Shown piece after piece: positions 27,816-36,173 of a stretch of DNA of 59,666 bases (positions are counted from its first letter, which is position 1; the number at the start of each line of letters is the position of its first letter). Location of the stretch: contig NZ_LT546166.1 in the NCBI RefSeq assembly GCF_900078685.2, positions 435,319 to 494,984 of the forward strand. Reading direction: 5' to 3'. The DNA comes from Mycolicibacter icosiumassiliensis. GTDB taxonomy: Bacteria; Actinomycetota; Actinomycetes; Mycobacteriales; Mycobacteriaceae. Below the pieces are notes generated by a model. It searched no databases. It worked only from the letters and a program-made list of their open reading frames with translations, and was not told the origin of the DNA. Both the position numbers and the translations under genes were made by a program.

Positions 27816-29845
27816 TCGGCGCCGGCCTGCTCGCCACCGCCGTGGCGGCACTGATCGGTTGGTGTGCGGGGTCGACCGGCGGCAGACGCGCGCCGATAAT
27901 CCTGAGCACGGCCGCGTGGACGGTCAACATCGTCGCCGCGGTGTTCTTCGTGCTCGCCGGCGCGACCGGCCTCGCCGGTCGTGCCGAGCGGGTCGACCTC
28001 GGCGGGTTGGCCGGTCTCGGTCCGGCCAGCCTGTCCGCCGACGCGTTGTCCGGACTGTTTCTCGTCATCGCGTTCGGTGTGGCCATCCCCGCCCTTGCTG
28101 TCGCTGCGGCACCGGGTAATCGCAGCCGTCCGCGGTTGCCGGTGGCAGTCGCCCTGACGCTGGGCGCCGTCGCTGTGATCATCACGGCCGACAACTTCTT
28201 CGTGCTGCTGTTCGGATGGGAGTCGCTGACCGTCGCCTTCTACCTGATGGCCGGCTACGACCGAGATCTGCCTGGTAGGGTCGGCGGCTCGGTCATCACC
28301 GTGGTATTCGGAAAGGCCAGCGGCGCAGCGGTGTTGATGGGTGCCCTGCTGCTGGCCGGGCAAACACACACGTTCGCATTCACCTCGGGCTCGCTGGACC
28401 CGCACAGCGCCGTAGGTCAAGCCGCCTACGCGCTGTTGCTGTTCGGATTCGGAATCAAAGTCGGATTGGTCCCCGCCCATGTCTGGATGCCGCGCGGCTA
28501 CGCCGCGGCTCCGGGGCCTGCACGCGCGGTAATGGCCGGCGTCGCGGTCAATGTCGGCTTCTACGGCATGTGGCGAACTCTCCAGGTGCTGGGTGCTCCA
28601 CCGGTGTGGCTGACCTGTGTGGTGCTGATCGTCGGCGGAATCACCGCGATCCTGGGTATCGCACATGCCACGGTCAACCCTGATCTGGCCGGGCTGATCT
28701 CGTGGTCGAGTGTCGAGAACGCGGGTGTTATCACCGCGGGATTCGGGGCGGCGATGGTCGGCGCGGCGGCCGGTGAGCCGAAGCTGACCGCGGCCGGCTT
28801 GGTGGCCGGCACCGCGCAGGTGATGGCGCACGCATTAGGTAAGACATTGCTGTTCGTGTCGGCGTCTACCGTCGAGCAGGCAACCGGGACTACCGATCTG
28901 GACCGACTCGGTGGCGTGGTGCGCCGGCTCCCGTGGGCCGGCACCGGTTTGGTGATCGGCTCATTGACCCTGGCCGGACTGCCGTTGACCGCCGGTTTCG
29001 CTTCGGAATGGTTCACGTTGGAATCGCTGATGCAGCAGTTCCGGGTTTCGGGTCTGGCCATGCAGTTGTCCACCGCCGTGACCGGAGCATTGGTTGCGCT
29101 GACGATCGGTCTGGCTGCGGTGACTTTCGTTCGGCTGGTGGGTCTCACCGTCTTCGGTCCCGCCCGCGTCGATGAGCCGCAACTGGATCCCGCTCTGAGC
29201 CGGGTGGATAGCCAGTGGCCCTTCCGATTCGGAGTGGCTGTTTTGGTAGCGGCCTGCCTGGGTGCGGCGGCGGTCGCGCCGCTGCAGGTGCGGTTGATGG
29301 CACGCGGCTTGAGCCCCATCGTGGGAGGCCAGGCCGACGCGGCCAACGCCGGGCCCTGGGTATTACAGCCGGTGTTCGCCGACTTCTCCGCGCTGTCGCC
29401 GAGTTGGCTGTGGATAGCGCTTCCCGCGATGTCGGTCCTGATCAGCGTTTTTGCCGCGTTGTTCGCGGGCCGAAACCCGTGGCGGACGCGCCGTGTGACG
29501 CCATGGTCGTCGGCGTCGCCGGGCGTGGACCGAGGTGTCGGTTACACCTCGTCCGCCTACGCCAACCCGGTGCGCAACGTATTGGCGAACGTGTTGTTGA
29601 CCCGGACCGAACTGGTGAAAACGGCTGCAGGGCCCAGCGACCAAGTCGTCGCCCCGCTGTTGTTCACCTACCGCGTCGATGTCGTCGACGTCGTCGAACG
29701 TTTCTTCTATCGGCCGTTGACCAGGGCGCTGCTGTTCGTGTCACGCGCGGCGCGCCGATTGCAATCAGGTCGCCTGGACGCATACATGGCTTACATGCTG
29801 ATTGCGGTGCTGGCGGTGCTCGCCGTGGTGATTGCGACCGCATGA
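27812..29845 (+). CDS. Hydrogenase-4 component B-like antiporter subunit (Rv0083/HyfB-like)
   Basis: A 677-residue membrane protein of the HyfB/HycC-NuoL type. The antiporter core has VLLFGWESLTVAFYLMAGY with the membrane Glu, FGFGIKVGLVPAHVWMPRGYAAAPGP with the Lys and substrate-loop motif, and AHALGKTLLFVSAS. A long C-terminal part with further membrane segments (to residue 677) resembles the lateral-helix end of HyfB. It starts at GTG 27812, overlapping the previous stop, and ends 10 bp before the convergent enolase gene. In M. tuberculosis the corresponding gene precedes hycD; here it is last in the operon. Confidence 0.9.
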   Translation: MIGAGLLATAVAALIGWCAGSTGGRRAPIILSTAAWTVNIVAAVFFVLAGATGLAGRAERVDLGGLAGLGPASLSADALSGLFLVIAFGVAIPALAVAAAPGNRSRPRLPVAVALTLGAVAVIITADNFFVLLFGWESLTVAFYLMAGYDRDLPGRVGGSVITVVFGKASGAAVLMGALLLAGQTHTFAFTSGSLDPHSAVGQAAYALLLFGFGIKVGLVPAHVWMPRGYAAAPGPARAVMAGVAVNVGFYGMWRTLQVLGAPPVWLTCVVLIVGGITAILGIAHATVNPDLAGLISWSSVENAGVITAGFGAAMVGAAAGEPKLTAAGLVAGTAQVMAHALGKTLLFVSASTVEQATGTTDLDRLGGVVRRLPWAGTGLVIGSLTLAGLPLTAGFASEWFTLESLMQQFRVSGLAMQLSTAVTGALVALTIGLAAVTFVRLVGLTVFGPARVDEPQLDPALSRVDSQWPFRFGVAVLVAACLGAAAVAPLQVRLMARGLSPIVGGQADAANAGPWVLQPVFADFSALSPSWLWIALPAMSVLISVFAALFAGRNPWRTRRVTPWSSASPGVDRGVGYTSSAYANPVRNVLANVLLTRTELVKTAAGPSDQVVAPLLFTYRVDVVDVVERFFYRPLTRALLFVSRAARRLQSGRLDAYMAYMLIAVLAVLAVVIATA

Positions 29846-29855
29846 TCGGAGCTGA

Positions 29856-31130
29856 TCAGTGAGTGGCAGGCGGCAGCCCGAAGGACAGTTCGGGGGCCGA
29901 GGCGGTGATTTCGAGGAGCCTGTTGTATTTGGCTACCCGTTCGCCCCGTGCCGGCGCACCGGATTTGATCTGACCACATCCCGAGCCCACCGCAAGGTCG
30001 GCGATGAACGAGTCGTCGGTCTCGCCCGAGCGATGCGAAATCATGGCGCCGTATCCCGCCCGTCGGCACACGCTCAGCGCTTCAAGGGTTTCCGACACCG
30101 TGCCGATCTGGTTGACCTTGATCAGCGCGGCATTGCCGATACCGGAACGGACCGCGGCGGCGATCACAGCCGGGTTGGTCACGAAATTGTCGTCGCCGAC
30201 CAGTTGTACGCGGTCACCGAGCGCAGCAGTGAGCTGCTGCCAGCCCGCGGCGTCGTGTTCACCCATCCCATCCTCGAGACTCCACACGGGAAACTCGTCG
30301 ACGATTCGGGCGTAGCGCTCGATCAGTTCCTGACTCGACAACGATTCCCCGCCGACCCGGTAACGGCCGTCGCGATGGAACTCGCTTGCGGCAGGGTCCA
30401 GCGCGATGGCGACGCCGTCTCGCCCGGCGACATAGCCGGCATCGCTGATGGCTGCGGTGAGCAGTGTCAAGACCTCTTCCGGGCTGTCGATCTCGGGGGC
30501 GAAACCGCCCTCGTCTCCCAATCCGGTGGACATTCGGCGGTCGGCCAGTGTCGAGCGCAGCGTCCGGTATATCTCGGCGCCGGCCCGGATCGCCTCCGGC
30601 AGCGACGGCGCACCGACCGGCGCGATCATGAACTCTTGGAAGTCCAGATTGTTGAGGGCGTGTACTCCGCCGTTGACGACGTTGAAGTGCGGGACGGGCA
30701 GCCGCGGCAGCGCTTCGGCGGGAATCAGATACCGCCACAACGGTTGTCCAGATTCCAGTGCGAACGCCCGGGCGGCGGCCATCGAGACACCGACGATCGC
30801 GTTGGCGCCCAGCCGGGACTTATCAGTGGTGCCGTCCAGATCTCGCAGTACCTGATCGACATCATCCAACGAGGAGAACGATCGGCCGATCAAGGCATCG
30901 GCGATTGGCCCGTTGACGTTTTCGACAGCCTGCCGCACACCTTGGCCGGCGTACCGCGCGTCGTCATGGTCCCGCAGTTCGACGGCCTCGCGGCTCCCGG
31001 TCGAGGCGCCAGACGGTACGCCGGAACGCACTTGCCTCCCATCGCTGAGCGCCGCCCACACCGACAGGGTGGGCCGACCGCGCGAATCCAGGACCTCGAT
31101 TGCGGATATCGACGAAAAGCGTACGGCCAT
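29856..31130 (-). CDS. eno: Enolase (second copy, divergent)
   Basis: A 424-residue enolase (2-phosphoglycerate to phosphoenolpyruvate). Catalytic and metal-binding regions are conserved: PSGASTGSREAVELRD, NVVNGGVHALNNLDFQEFMI, GLGDEGGFAP, SLEDGMGEHD, LVGDDNFVTN, IKVNQIGT and SHRSGETDD. It differs from the usual mycobacterial housekeeping enolase, notably at SLEDGMGEHD where SIEDPLxEDD is typical, so it is probably an additional paralog. It converges on the hyc-like operon with a 10-bp gap; whether the two are functionally linked is unknown. Start ATG 31130 gives a full-length protein. Confidence 0.88.
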   Translation of the reverse strand: MAVRFSSISAIEVLDSRGRPTLSVWAALSDGRQVRSGVPSGASTGSREAVELRDHDDARYAGQGVRQAVENVNGPIADALIGRSFSSLDDVDQVLRDLDGTTDKSRLGANAIVGVSMAAARAFALESGQPLWRYLIPAEALPRLPVPHFNVVNGGVHALNNLDFQEFMIAPVGAPSLPEAIRAGAEIYRTLRSTLADRRMSTGLGDEGGFAPEIDSPEEVLTLLTAAISDAGYVAGRDGVAIALDPAASEFHRDGRYRVGGESLSSQELIERYARIVDEFPVWSLEDGMGEHDAAGWQQLTAALGDRVQLVGDDNFVTNPAVIAAAVRSGIGNAALIKVNQIGTVSETLEALSVCRRAGYGAMISHRSGETDDSFIADLAVGSGCGQIKSGAPARGERVAKYNRLLEITASAPELSFGLPPATH

Positions 31131-31268
31131 CTGCGTTCCTCCGCGCCAAAGCTGATCCGGTGTCGCTGGAGGGTGAGAAATCCGCCGACGACTGTGCCCG
31201 CCAGCCTACCAGCGCAGCCAGTCCCCGGGAATCCTCGAAATCATCGGAAGACCGTGTGGTGCAAGGGA

Positions 31269-31493
31269 ATGAGGGTACCGCGCTGGGCGGTGCTGCGGGA
31301 CGCGAGCGTCGTGATTGGAGCACTGTTGCTGACGGCGAGCTGGACGGCGTTGGCGGTATCGGTCGCGGCGCTGGGCGGTCTCGGTGTGCTGCTGGCGACA
31401 AACGTGGGCGGGCGGCGATCGGTGTGGGCGGCGGGCTCGATCATCGCCGAAATCGTTGTGACGACCATCGGAGTGGAAGTGGATCTCGTATGA
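31269..31493 (+). CDS. Small membrane protein upstream of MFS permease
   Basis: A 74-residue ORF, MRVPRWAVLRDASVVIGAL onward, with two hydrophobic segments (about 14-37 and 55-70). It starts at ATG 31269 after AAGGGA and its stop overlaps the start of the MFS gene by 4 bases (ATGA), which argues that it is translated. No family was recognised. It may be an accessory or leader peptide of the permease. Confidence 0.5.
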   Translation: MRVPRWAVLRDASVVIGALLLTASWTALAVSVAALGGLGVLLATNVGGRRSVWAAGSIIAEIVVTTIGVEVDLV

Positions 31494-32701
31494 GCGAGGA
31501 GATCGCGCCCGGTGCGCCCCGTCGACGCTTCCCGCCCGCAATGAAGTTCGTGTTGATGGTCGGTGTGATGAGTTTCTTCGCCGACTTCACCTACGAGGCA
31601 TCCCGCAGCATCGTGGGCCAGTTTCTGGGCCTGTTGGGAGCCGGTGCACTGGCGATCGCGGTGATCACCGGCTTCGGGGAGTTGCTCGGCTACGGGCTGC
31701 GGTTGTTCTCCGGGCGCAGCGCCGACCGCACCGGACTGTACTGGCCGATCACCATCGGCGGCTACCTGCTGCAGATGTCAGTGGTGCCGCTGCTGGCGCT
31801 GGCCGGCAGTTGGCAGATGGCCGCCGTCCTGGTGATCGCCGAACGGATCGGCAAGGCCATCCGCAATCCGCCGCGCGATGCCATGCTCTCGCACGCCGCC
31901 AAGCAGATGGGTTACGGCTGGGGCTTCGGCGTGCACGAGGCGCTGGACCAGTTCGGCGCCATGTTCGGCCCGTTACTGATCGCGTTGGTGGTGGCCAGCA
32001 CCAACGACGACTACCGGCTGGCATTCGCCACGCTCGTCGTCCCGGCGGTGATCATGTTGTCCCTGCTTGCGGTGGCCCGGCTGCTCTACCCGCGTCCGCA
32101 GGATCTCGAGCAGGCCGCTGGTGCTGTACAAACCCACGGCCTGCCCCGGGTGTTCTGGGTCTACCTGCTGGCCGCGGCATTGGTGGCCGCCGGGTTCGCC
32201 GATTTCCCGGTGATGGCCTACCACTTTCAGCAGGCCGGGAGCGTCTCGACCACCTACATCCCGCTGTTCTATGCGGCCGCGATGGCGGTGTCGGGCACCG
32301 GATCGTTGGTGTTCGGGCGGCTTCTCGACCGTTTCGGGATCGGTCTTTTGGTACCGCTGACCGTCGTCGCGGCGGCCTATGCGCCGCTGACGTTTCTCGG
32401 CGGTTTCTGGCCCTCACTGATCGGCAGCTGCTTGTGGGGCCTGGGCATGGGTGTGCACGAATCGATCATCCCCGCCGCGGTGGCACCGATGGTGTCGCCG
32501 GATCGGCGAGCCTCCGCTTACGGCTTGTTCACCGGCGTCTACGGCGTCGCCTGGTTCGCTGGCAGCACCGCGATCGGTGCGCTGTTCGGGGCGTCACTGA
32601 GCGCCGTCGTCGTGTTCTGTGTGGCCATCGAACTTGCTGCTGTCCCGCTGATCGTGGTGGTCTGCCGGCGCCAGCCGGTTTCGGAGGCGCCCACCGAATA
32701 G
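31490..32701 (+). CDS. Major facilitator superfamily permease
   Basis: A 403-residue, 12-segment MFS transporter. The protein begins with a short polar region, then FVLMVGVMSFFADFTYEASRS; the loop after the second/third segments reads SGRSADRTGLYWP, an MFS A-motif variant, and IGKAIRNPPRDAMLSHA is a conserved cytoplasmic stretch of one actinobacterial/archaeal subfamily. The true start is ATG 31490; the open frame extends upstream but that part is the small membrane ORF in another frame. Substrate unknown. Confidence 0.82.
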   Translation: MSEEIAPGAPRRRFPPAMKFVLMVGVMSFFADFTYEASRSIVGQFLGLLGAGALAIAVITGFGELLGYGLRLFSGRSADRTGLYWPITIGGYLLQMSVVPLLALAGSWQMAAVLVIAERIGKAIRNPPRDAMLSHAAKQMGYGWGFGVHEALDQFGAMFGPLLIALVVASTNDDYRLAFATLVVPAVIMLSLLAVARLLYPRPQDLEQAAGAVQTHGLPRVFWVYLLAAALVAAGFADFPVMAYHFQQAGSVSTTYIPLFYAAAMAVSGTGSLVFGRLLDRFGIGLLVPLTVVAAAYAPLTFLGGFWPSLIGSCLWGLGMGVHESIIPAAVAPMVSPDRRASAYGLFTGVYGVAWFAGSTAIGALFGASLSAVVVFCVAIELAAVPLIVVVCRRQPVSEAPTE

Positions 32702-32801
32702 GCGGGCAACGCCGCGCGACGACCTAGCGGCGTTAGCTGGGGCGGCTGATCGGGTCGGTGGATTCGGGATGCGGGATGCGCCGAAGCAGCTAAGTTAACG
32801 G

Positions 32802-32831
32802 TTGACACACGGCGGGGTGGGTGCTTACCGT
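32802..32831 (+). promoter_or_regulatory. Likely SigA-type promoter of the desaturase gene
   Basis: TTGACA at 32802-32807 and TACCGT at 32826-32831 are separated by 18 bp and match the -35 and -10 consensus of the housekeeping sigma factor. The transcription start would fall at about 32838, inside the palindrome. Confidence 0.65.
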
Positions 32832-32837
32832 GGACCA

Positions 32838-32857
32838 AACCTACGGGACCGTAGGTT
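32838..32857. promoter_or_regulatory. Palindromic operator before the desaturase gene
   Basis: AACCTACGG, two bases, CCGTAGGTT: a perfect 9-bp dyad lying just downstream of the predicted -10. Its size and place fit a TetR-type repressor of lipid desaturation; in M. tuberculosis desA genes are controlled by such a regulator (MadR), so a similar factor is a reasonable guess. Confidence 0.65.
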
Positions 32858-32911
32858 GGCTGGGGGGCCAAGCGACAACCCACTTGTCGATGGGGGAGGG
32901 GACCAAAAACT

Positions 32912-33829
32912 ATGGTGAATGTCCAGACGGCATTGCTTCATGAGCTGGAGCCGATTGTCGAGCAAAACCTCAATCGGCATCTCAAGGCCGCCAAGCCGTG
33001 GCTGCCGCACGATTACGTGCCGTGGAGCAAGGGGCGCGACTTCGCCTTCCTCGGGGGCGAGGACTGGGTTCCCGAAGACTCGCCGCTGGACCCGGTCGCC
33101 AAGGCCTCGCTGCTGGTCAACCTGCTGACCGAGGACAATCTGCCGTCGTACCACCGCGAGATCGCTACCCGTTTCGGTCGCGACGGCGCCTGGGGCACCT
33201 GGGTCGGGCAGTGGACCGCCGAGGAGGGCCGCCACAGCATCGCGCTGCGCGACTACCTCGTGGTCACGCGCGGCATCGACCCGGTCAACCTCGAGAACAT
33301 GAGGATGCGGCACACCATCGCCGGCTACGACTCCGGCGACAAGACGCCGCTGCAGGCGCTGGCCTACGTGTCGTTCCAGGAGCTGGCCACCCGCGTGTCG
33401 CACCGCAACACCGGCAAGGCATCCGGCTGCCCGCTCGCCGACCAGTTGCTGGCGCGGGTCGCCCTCGACGAGAACCTGCACATGGTGTTCTACCGCAATC
33501 TGATGCAGGCGGCCCTGGACATCGCCCCGGATGAGGCCATGTGCGCCATCCGCGACGAGGTGCTCGGGTTCTCGATGCCCGGCATGAACATGCCCGGTTT
33601 CCAGGACAACGCCGTCCTGATCGCCAAGGCCGGCATCTACGACCTGCGGATCCACCACGACGATGTCGTGCAGCCGGTGCTGCGGTTCTGGAAGGTCTTC
33701 GAGCGCGACGACTTCGGCCCGGCGGGCGAGGAAGCCCGCGAGCAGGTCGACGGTTTCCTCAAGATGGTCGACGAACGGGCCACCTACTACGAAGAGAAGG
33801 CCAAGGCGCGCGAGAGCGTCTCCGCCTGA
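32912..33829 (+). CDS. Acyl-[ACP] desaturase, DesA family
   Basis: A 305-residue diiron desaturase of the ferritin-like stearoyl-ACP desaturase family, placing a double bond into ACP- or CoA-bound fatty acyl chains for mycolic or membrane lipids. Iron-binding motifs are present: Glu in TEDNLPSYHREI, EEGRHS (EExxH), Glu in VSFQELATRVSHRN and DENLHM (DExxH). It closely follows the DesA1/DesA2 pattern (LLHELEPIVEQNLNRHL at the N-terminus) but is a little shorter than DesA1. A promoter and palindromic operator lie 55-110 bp upstream. No ferredoxin or reductase gene is adjacent. Confidence 0.92.
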   Translation: MVNVQTALLHELEPIVEQNLNRHLKAAKPWLPHDYVPWSKGRDFAFLGGEDWVPEDSPLDPVAKASLLVNLLTEDNLPSYHREIATRFGRDGAWGTWVGQWTAEEGRHSIALRDYLVVTRGIDPVNLENMRMRHTIAGYDSGDKTPLQALAYVSFQELATRVSHRNTGKASGCPLADQLLARVALDENLHMVFYRNLMQAALDIAPDEAMCAIRDEVLGFSMPGMNMPGFQDNAVLIAKAGIYDLRIHHDDVVQPVLRFWKVFERDDFGPAGEEAREQVDGFLKMVDERATYYEEKAKARESVSA

Positions 33830-33835
33830 TCGGGG

Positions 33836-34768
33836 CTAACCTCGCTTGATCGAGGTGTAGTAGGTTGTGTCGGCCATCGACACCGAGTCGGCGCCCCGGG
33901 CGGGCGTCGGGCGGCCGTGCTGCGTCAACAGCTCGGTCATGGACTGGCCCGTCGAGGACCAGCCCAGGCCGTCGAGGTACTCGGCGACGTCGTTGCGAGC
34001 ACCCTGATAGCCCAGTTCGGAGAACTCCAAGTCGAAGCCGTGCGCGCGCCATTTCTCGGCGGCGCTGCGCATCATTTCCTTGGCCTGCTCGTGCTGGGCC
34101 TCGGAGATGTTGGGGATGGCCTCGGTGGCCAGTCGGCTGCCGTCAGCGCTCAGTGCGGTGATGTTGTCCAGCAGCCGGTCCTGTGCTTCGGGTGGGAGAT
34201 AGCCGAGCAGTCCCTCAGCGATCCATGCGGTGGGCTGGGTGCGGTCGAACCCCGCCCCGATCAATGCGGCCGGCCAGTCATCGCGCAGATCGACGGCGAC
34301 GCCGCGGCGATCGGCGGTGGGCTCCGCGCCCAGGTCGGCCAGTGTCGCGGTCTTGAAGGCCAGCACCTGCGGCTGGTCGATCTCGAAGACTGTCATACCG
34401 GCGGGCCAGGCCAACCGGTAGGCGCGCGCGTCGAGGCCGGAGGCCAGGATCACCGCCTGGCGGATTCCGGCCTGAGTGGCGTCGGCGAAGAACGCATCGA
34501 AAAAGCGGGTGCGGACGGCCATTGCGTCGGGCATCTGCCCGAGCTTCCAGATGGACTCGTGGTCGTCGAGATCGGCGTCGGCCAGATCCCCAGTGGCCCA
34601 CTTGGTCAGGAAATCGACGCCGACGGCCCGGACCAGTGGCTCGGCGAAGCGGTCGTCGATCAGGGGATTGTCGGCCTTGGTGGCGATCGCTCGGGCGGCG
34701 GCGACCATCGTCGCCGTGGCTCCCACGCTGGTGGCCAGGTCCCAGGTGTCGTTGTCGGTGCGTGCCAT
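33836..34768 (-). CDS. Class I SAM-dependent methyltransferase (leucine carboxyl methyltransferase-like family)
   Basis: A 310-residue member of the mycobacteria-rich methyltransferase family related to leucine carboxyl methyltransferases. Family marks: [20 protein letters not shown] at the N-terminus, [24 protein letters not shown] (SAM-binding loop), VFEIDQP, and [13 protein letters not shown] 34768 is preceded by an AGGAGCGC site. Substrate unknown. It ends 6 bp from the convergent desaturase gene. Confidence 0.9.
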   Translation of the reverse strand: MARTDNDTWDLATSVGATATMVAAARAIATKADNPLIDDRFAEPLVRAVGVDFLTKWATGDLADADLDDHESIWKLGQMPDAMAVRTRFFDAFFADATQAGIRQAVILASGLDARAYRLAWPAGMTVFEIDQPQVLAFKTATLADLGAEPTADRRGVAVDLRDDWPAALIGAGFDRTQPTAWIAEGLLGYLPPEAQDRLLDNITALSADGSRLATEAIPNISEAQHEQAKEMMRSAAEKWRAHGFDLEFSELGYQGARNDVAEYLDGLGWSSTGQSMTELLTQHGRPTPARGADSVSMADTTYYTSIKRG

Positions 34769-34961
34769 GAGCGCTCCTTGAATTGGTGGACAGGGCGATT
34801 TGCTTAGTCTAGCAATTAATTAGTTCATTTAACAAACGTTACGAGTTGGACGATGGTTCCCGGTCTGCCGCCCAGGTAGTGGGCAGCATCGGAACCGTCG
34901 GGCCACTGGAGTGGGTTCGGCCAGGCCTAAGGAGGCCCGTGTTGGGGTCGGACACCGTCGC
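34769..34961. other. Intergenic region with AT-rich patch
   Basis: 193 bp between the methyltransferase start and the mntH stop. An AT-rich patch at about 34800-34840 (CTAGCAATTAATTAGTTC) stands out in this GC-rich genome and probably holds the methyltransferase promoter; no gene seen. Confidence 0.45.
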
Positions 34962-36173
34962 CTAGCGCAGGGTCAGATAGATCAGCACCACATTGAGCAA
35001 CCCGATCACCACGGTGATCGCCCAGCCGAGGGCCGAGGTCAGCGGGCCGTTGGCATCGCCGCCCATCAGCGCCCGGTCGCCGGTCACCCGGATCAGCGGT
35101 ACCAGCGCGAATGGAATGCCGAAGGACAACACCACCTGCGAGATCACCAGTGCCCGAGTGGGCTCGATCCCCAGGGCCAGAATCGCCAGCGCCGGGCCCA
35201 GCGTGATCAACCGGCGCCAGAGCAGCGGCACCGACACCCGCAGCAGGCCCTGCATGATCATCGCGCCGGCATAGGCGCCCACCGAGGTCGATGCCAATCC
35301 GGAGGCCAGCAGTCCGATCGCGAAGAACAGGGCGACCGTCGGGCCCAGGGTGTTGCCGACCGCGGCGTGTGCGCCCTCGATGGAACCGGCGTCGTCCAGG
35401 CCGCGCAGGTTATTGGCGGCCACCACCAACATGGCCAGGTTCAGTGTGCCGGCCACCAACATCGCCAGCCCCACGTCCCAGCGCGTCACTCGCAGCAGTC
35501 GCCGTCGCGCCGGGCCGGGTTCGGGCTGGCCGTGCCGGTCGCGGGCCAGGCCCGAGTGCAGGTACACCGCGTGCGGCATCACCGTCGCGCCGAGGATCGC
35601 GGTGGCCAACAGCACGCTTTCGGTGCCGTCGAAACGGGGCAGCAGGCCGGCGGCGACCTCGGCTGGCGCCGGTGGGGCGACCACCAGGCTGGCCAGGAAT
35701 CCGATAGCGATGATGATCAGCAGCCCGCTGGTCACCTGCTCGAAAATCCGCGGGCCGCGCCGGTCACCCACCACCAGCAACACCATCGACACCACCCCGG
35801 TGATGACGCCACCAAGCAGCAGCGGCAGCCCGAAGATCAGGTTCAGTGCGATCGCACCGCCCACTACTTCGGCGAGATCTGTTGCCATGGCCACTAATTC
35901 GGCCTGGAGCCAATAGGCGATCCGGGCCGGTTTGCGGCTGTGGGCGCCGATCACCTCTGGTAGCGAGCGGCCGGTCACCAAGCCGAGCTTGGCGGACAGG
36001 TACTGCACCAGCCCGGCCATAACGTTGGCCGCGACGATGACCCAGACCAGCAGGAAGCCGAATTTCGCCCCCGCGCTGACATTGGCGGCAACGTTGCCCG
36101 GGTCAACGTAGGCGATCGCAGCGACAAAAGCCGGGCCGAGCAACGCCCAGCCCGGCCTCTCCCGCTGCTTCAT
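34962..36173 (-). CDS. mntH: Nramp-type divalent metal transporter MntH
   Basis: A 403-residue proton-coupled Mn2+/Fe2+ importer of the Nramp family with about 11 segments. The metal-site motifs are intact: DPGN at 24-27 in the first segment and MPH at 199-201 (GATVMPHAVY) in the sixth. The start ATG 36173 shares its first base with the stop of the upstream gene (TGATG), so they are coupled. The order mntH, Rv0926c-like, Rv0927c-like matches M. tuberculosis except that the histidine phosphatase gene between the first two (Rv0925c) is absent here. Confidence 0.95.
   Translation of the reverse strand: MKQRERPGWALLGPAFVAAIAYVDPGNVAANVSAGAKFGFLLVWVIVAANVMAGLVQYLSAKLGLVTGRSLPEVIGAHSRKPARIAYWLQAELVAMATDLAEVVGGAIALNLIFGLPLLLGGVITGVVSMVLLVVGDRRGPRIFEQVTSGLLIIIAIGFLASLVVAPPAPAEVAAGLLPRFDGTESVLLATAILGATVMPHAVYLHSGLARDRHGQPEPGPARRRLLRVTRWDVGLAMLVAGTLNLAMLVVAANNLRGLDDAGSIEGAHAAVGNTLGPTVALFFAIGLLASGLASTSVGAYAGAMIMQGLLRVSVPLLWRRLITLGPALAILALGIEPTRALVISQVVLSFGIPFALVPLIRVTGDRALMGGDANGPLTSALGWAITVVIGLLNVVLIYLTLR

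Noticed and set aside
27671..28831. 386-codon minus-strand frame
   Set aside because: Antisense to the HyfB-like gene, composition dominated by Arg, Gln, His and Asp; shadow frame.
29859..31493. 544-codon plus-strand frame across the enolase
   Set aside because: Most of it is antisense to a convincing enolase. Only its last 75 codons (31269-31493) look like a real gene and are reported separately.
34911..35897. 328-codon plus-strand frame over mntH
   Set aside because: Antisense to mntH, low-complexity Gln/His/Arg composition.
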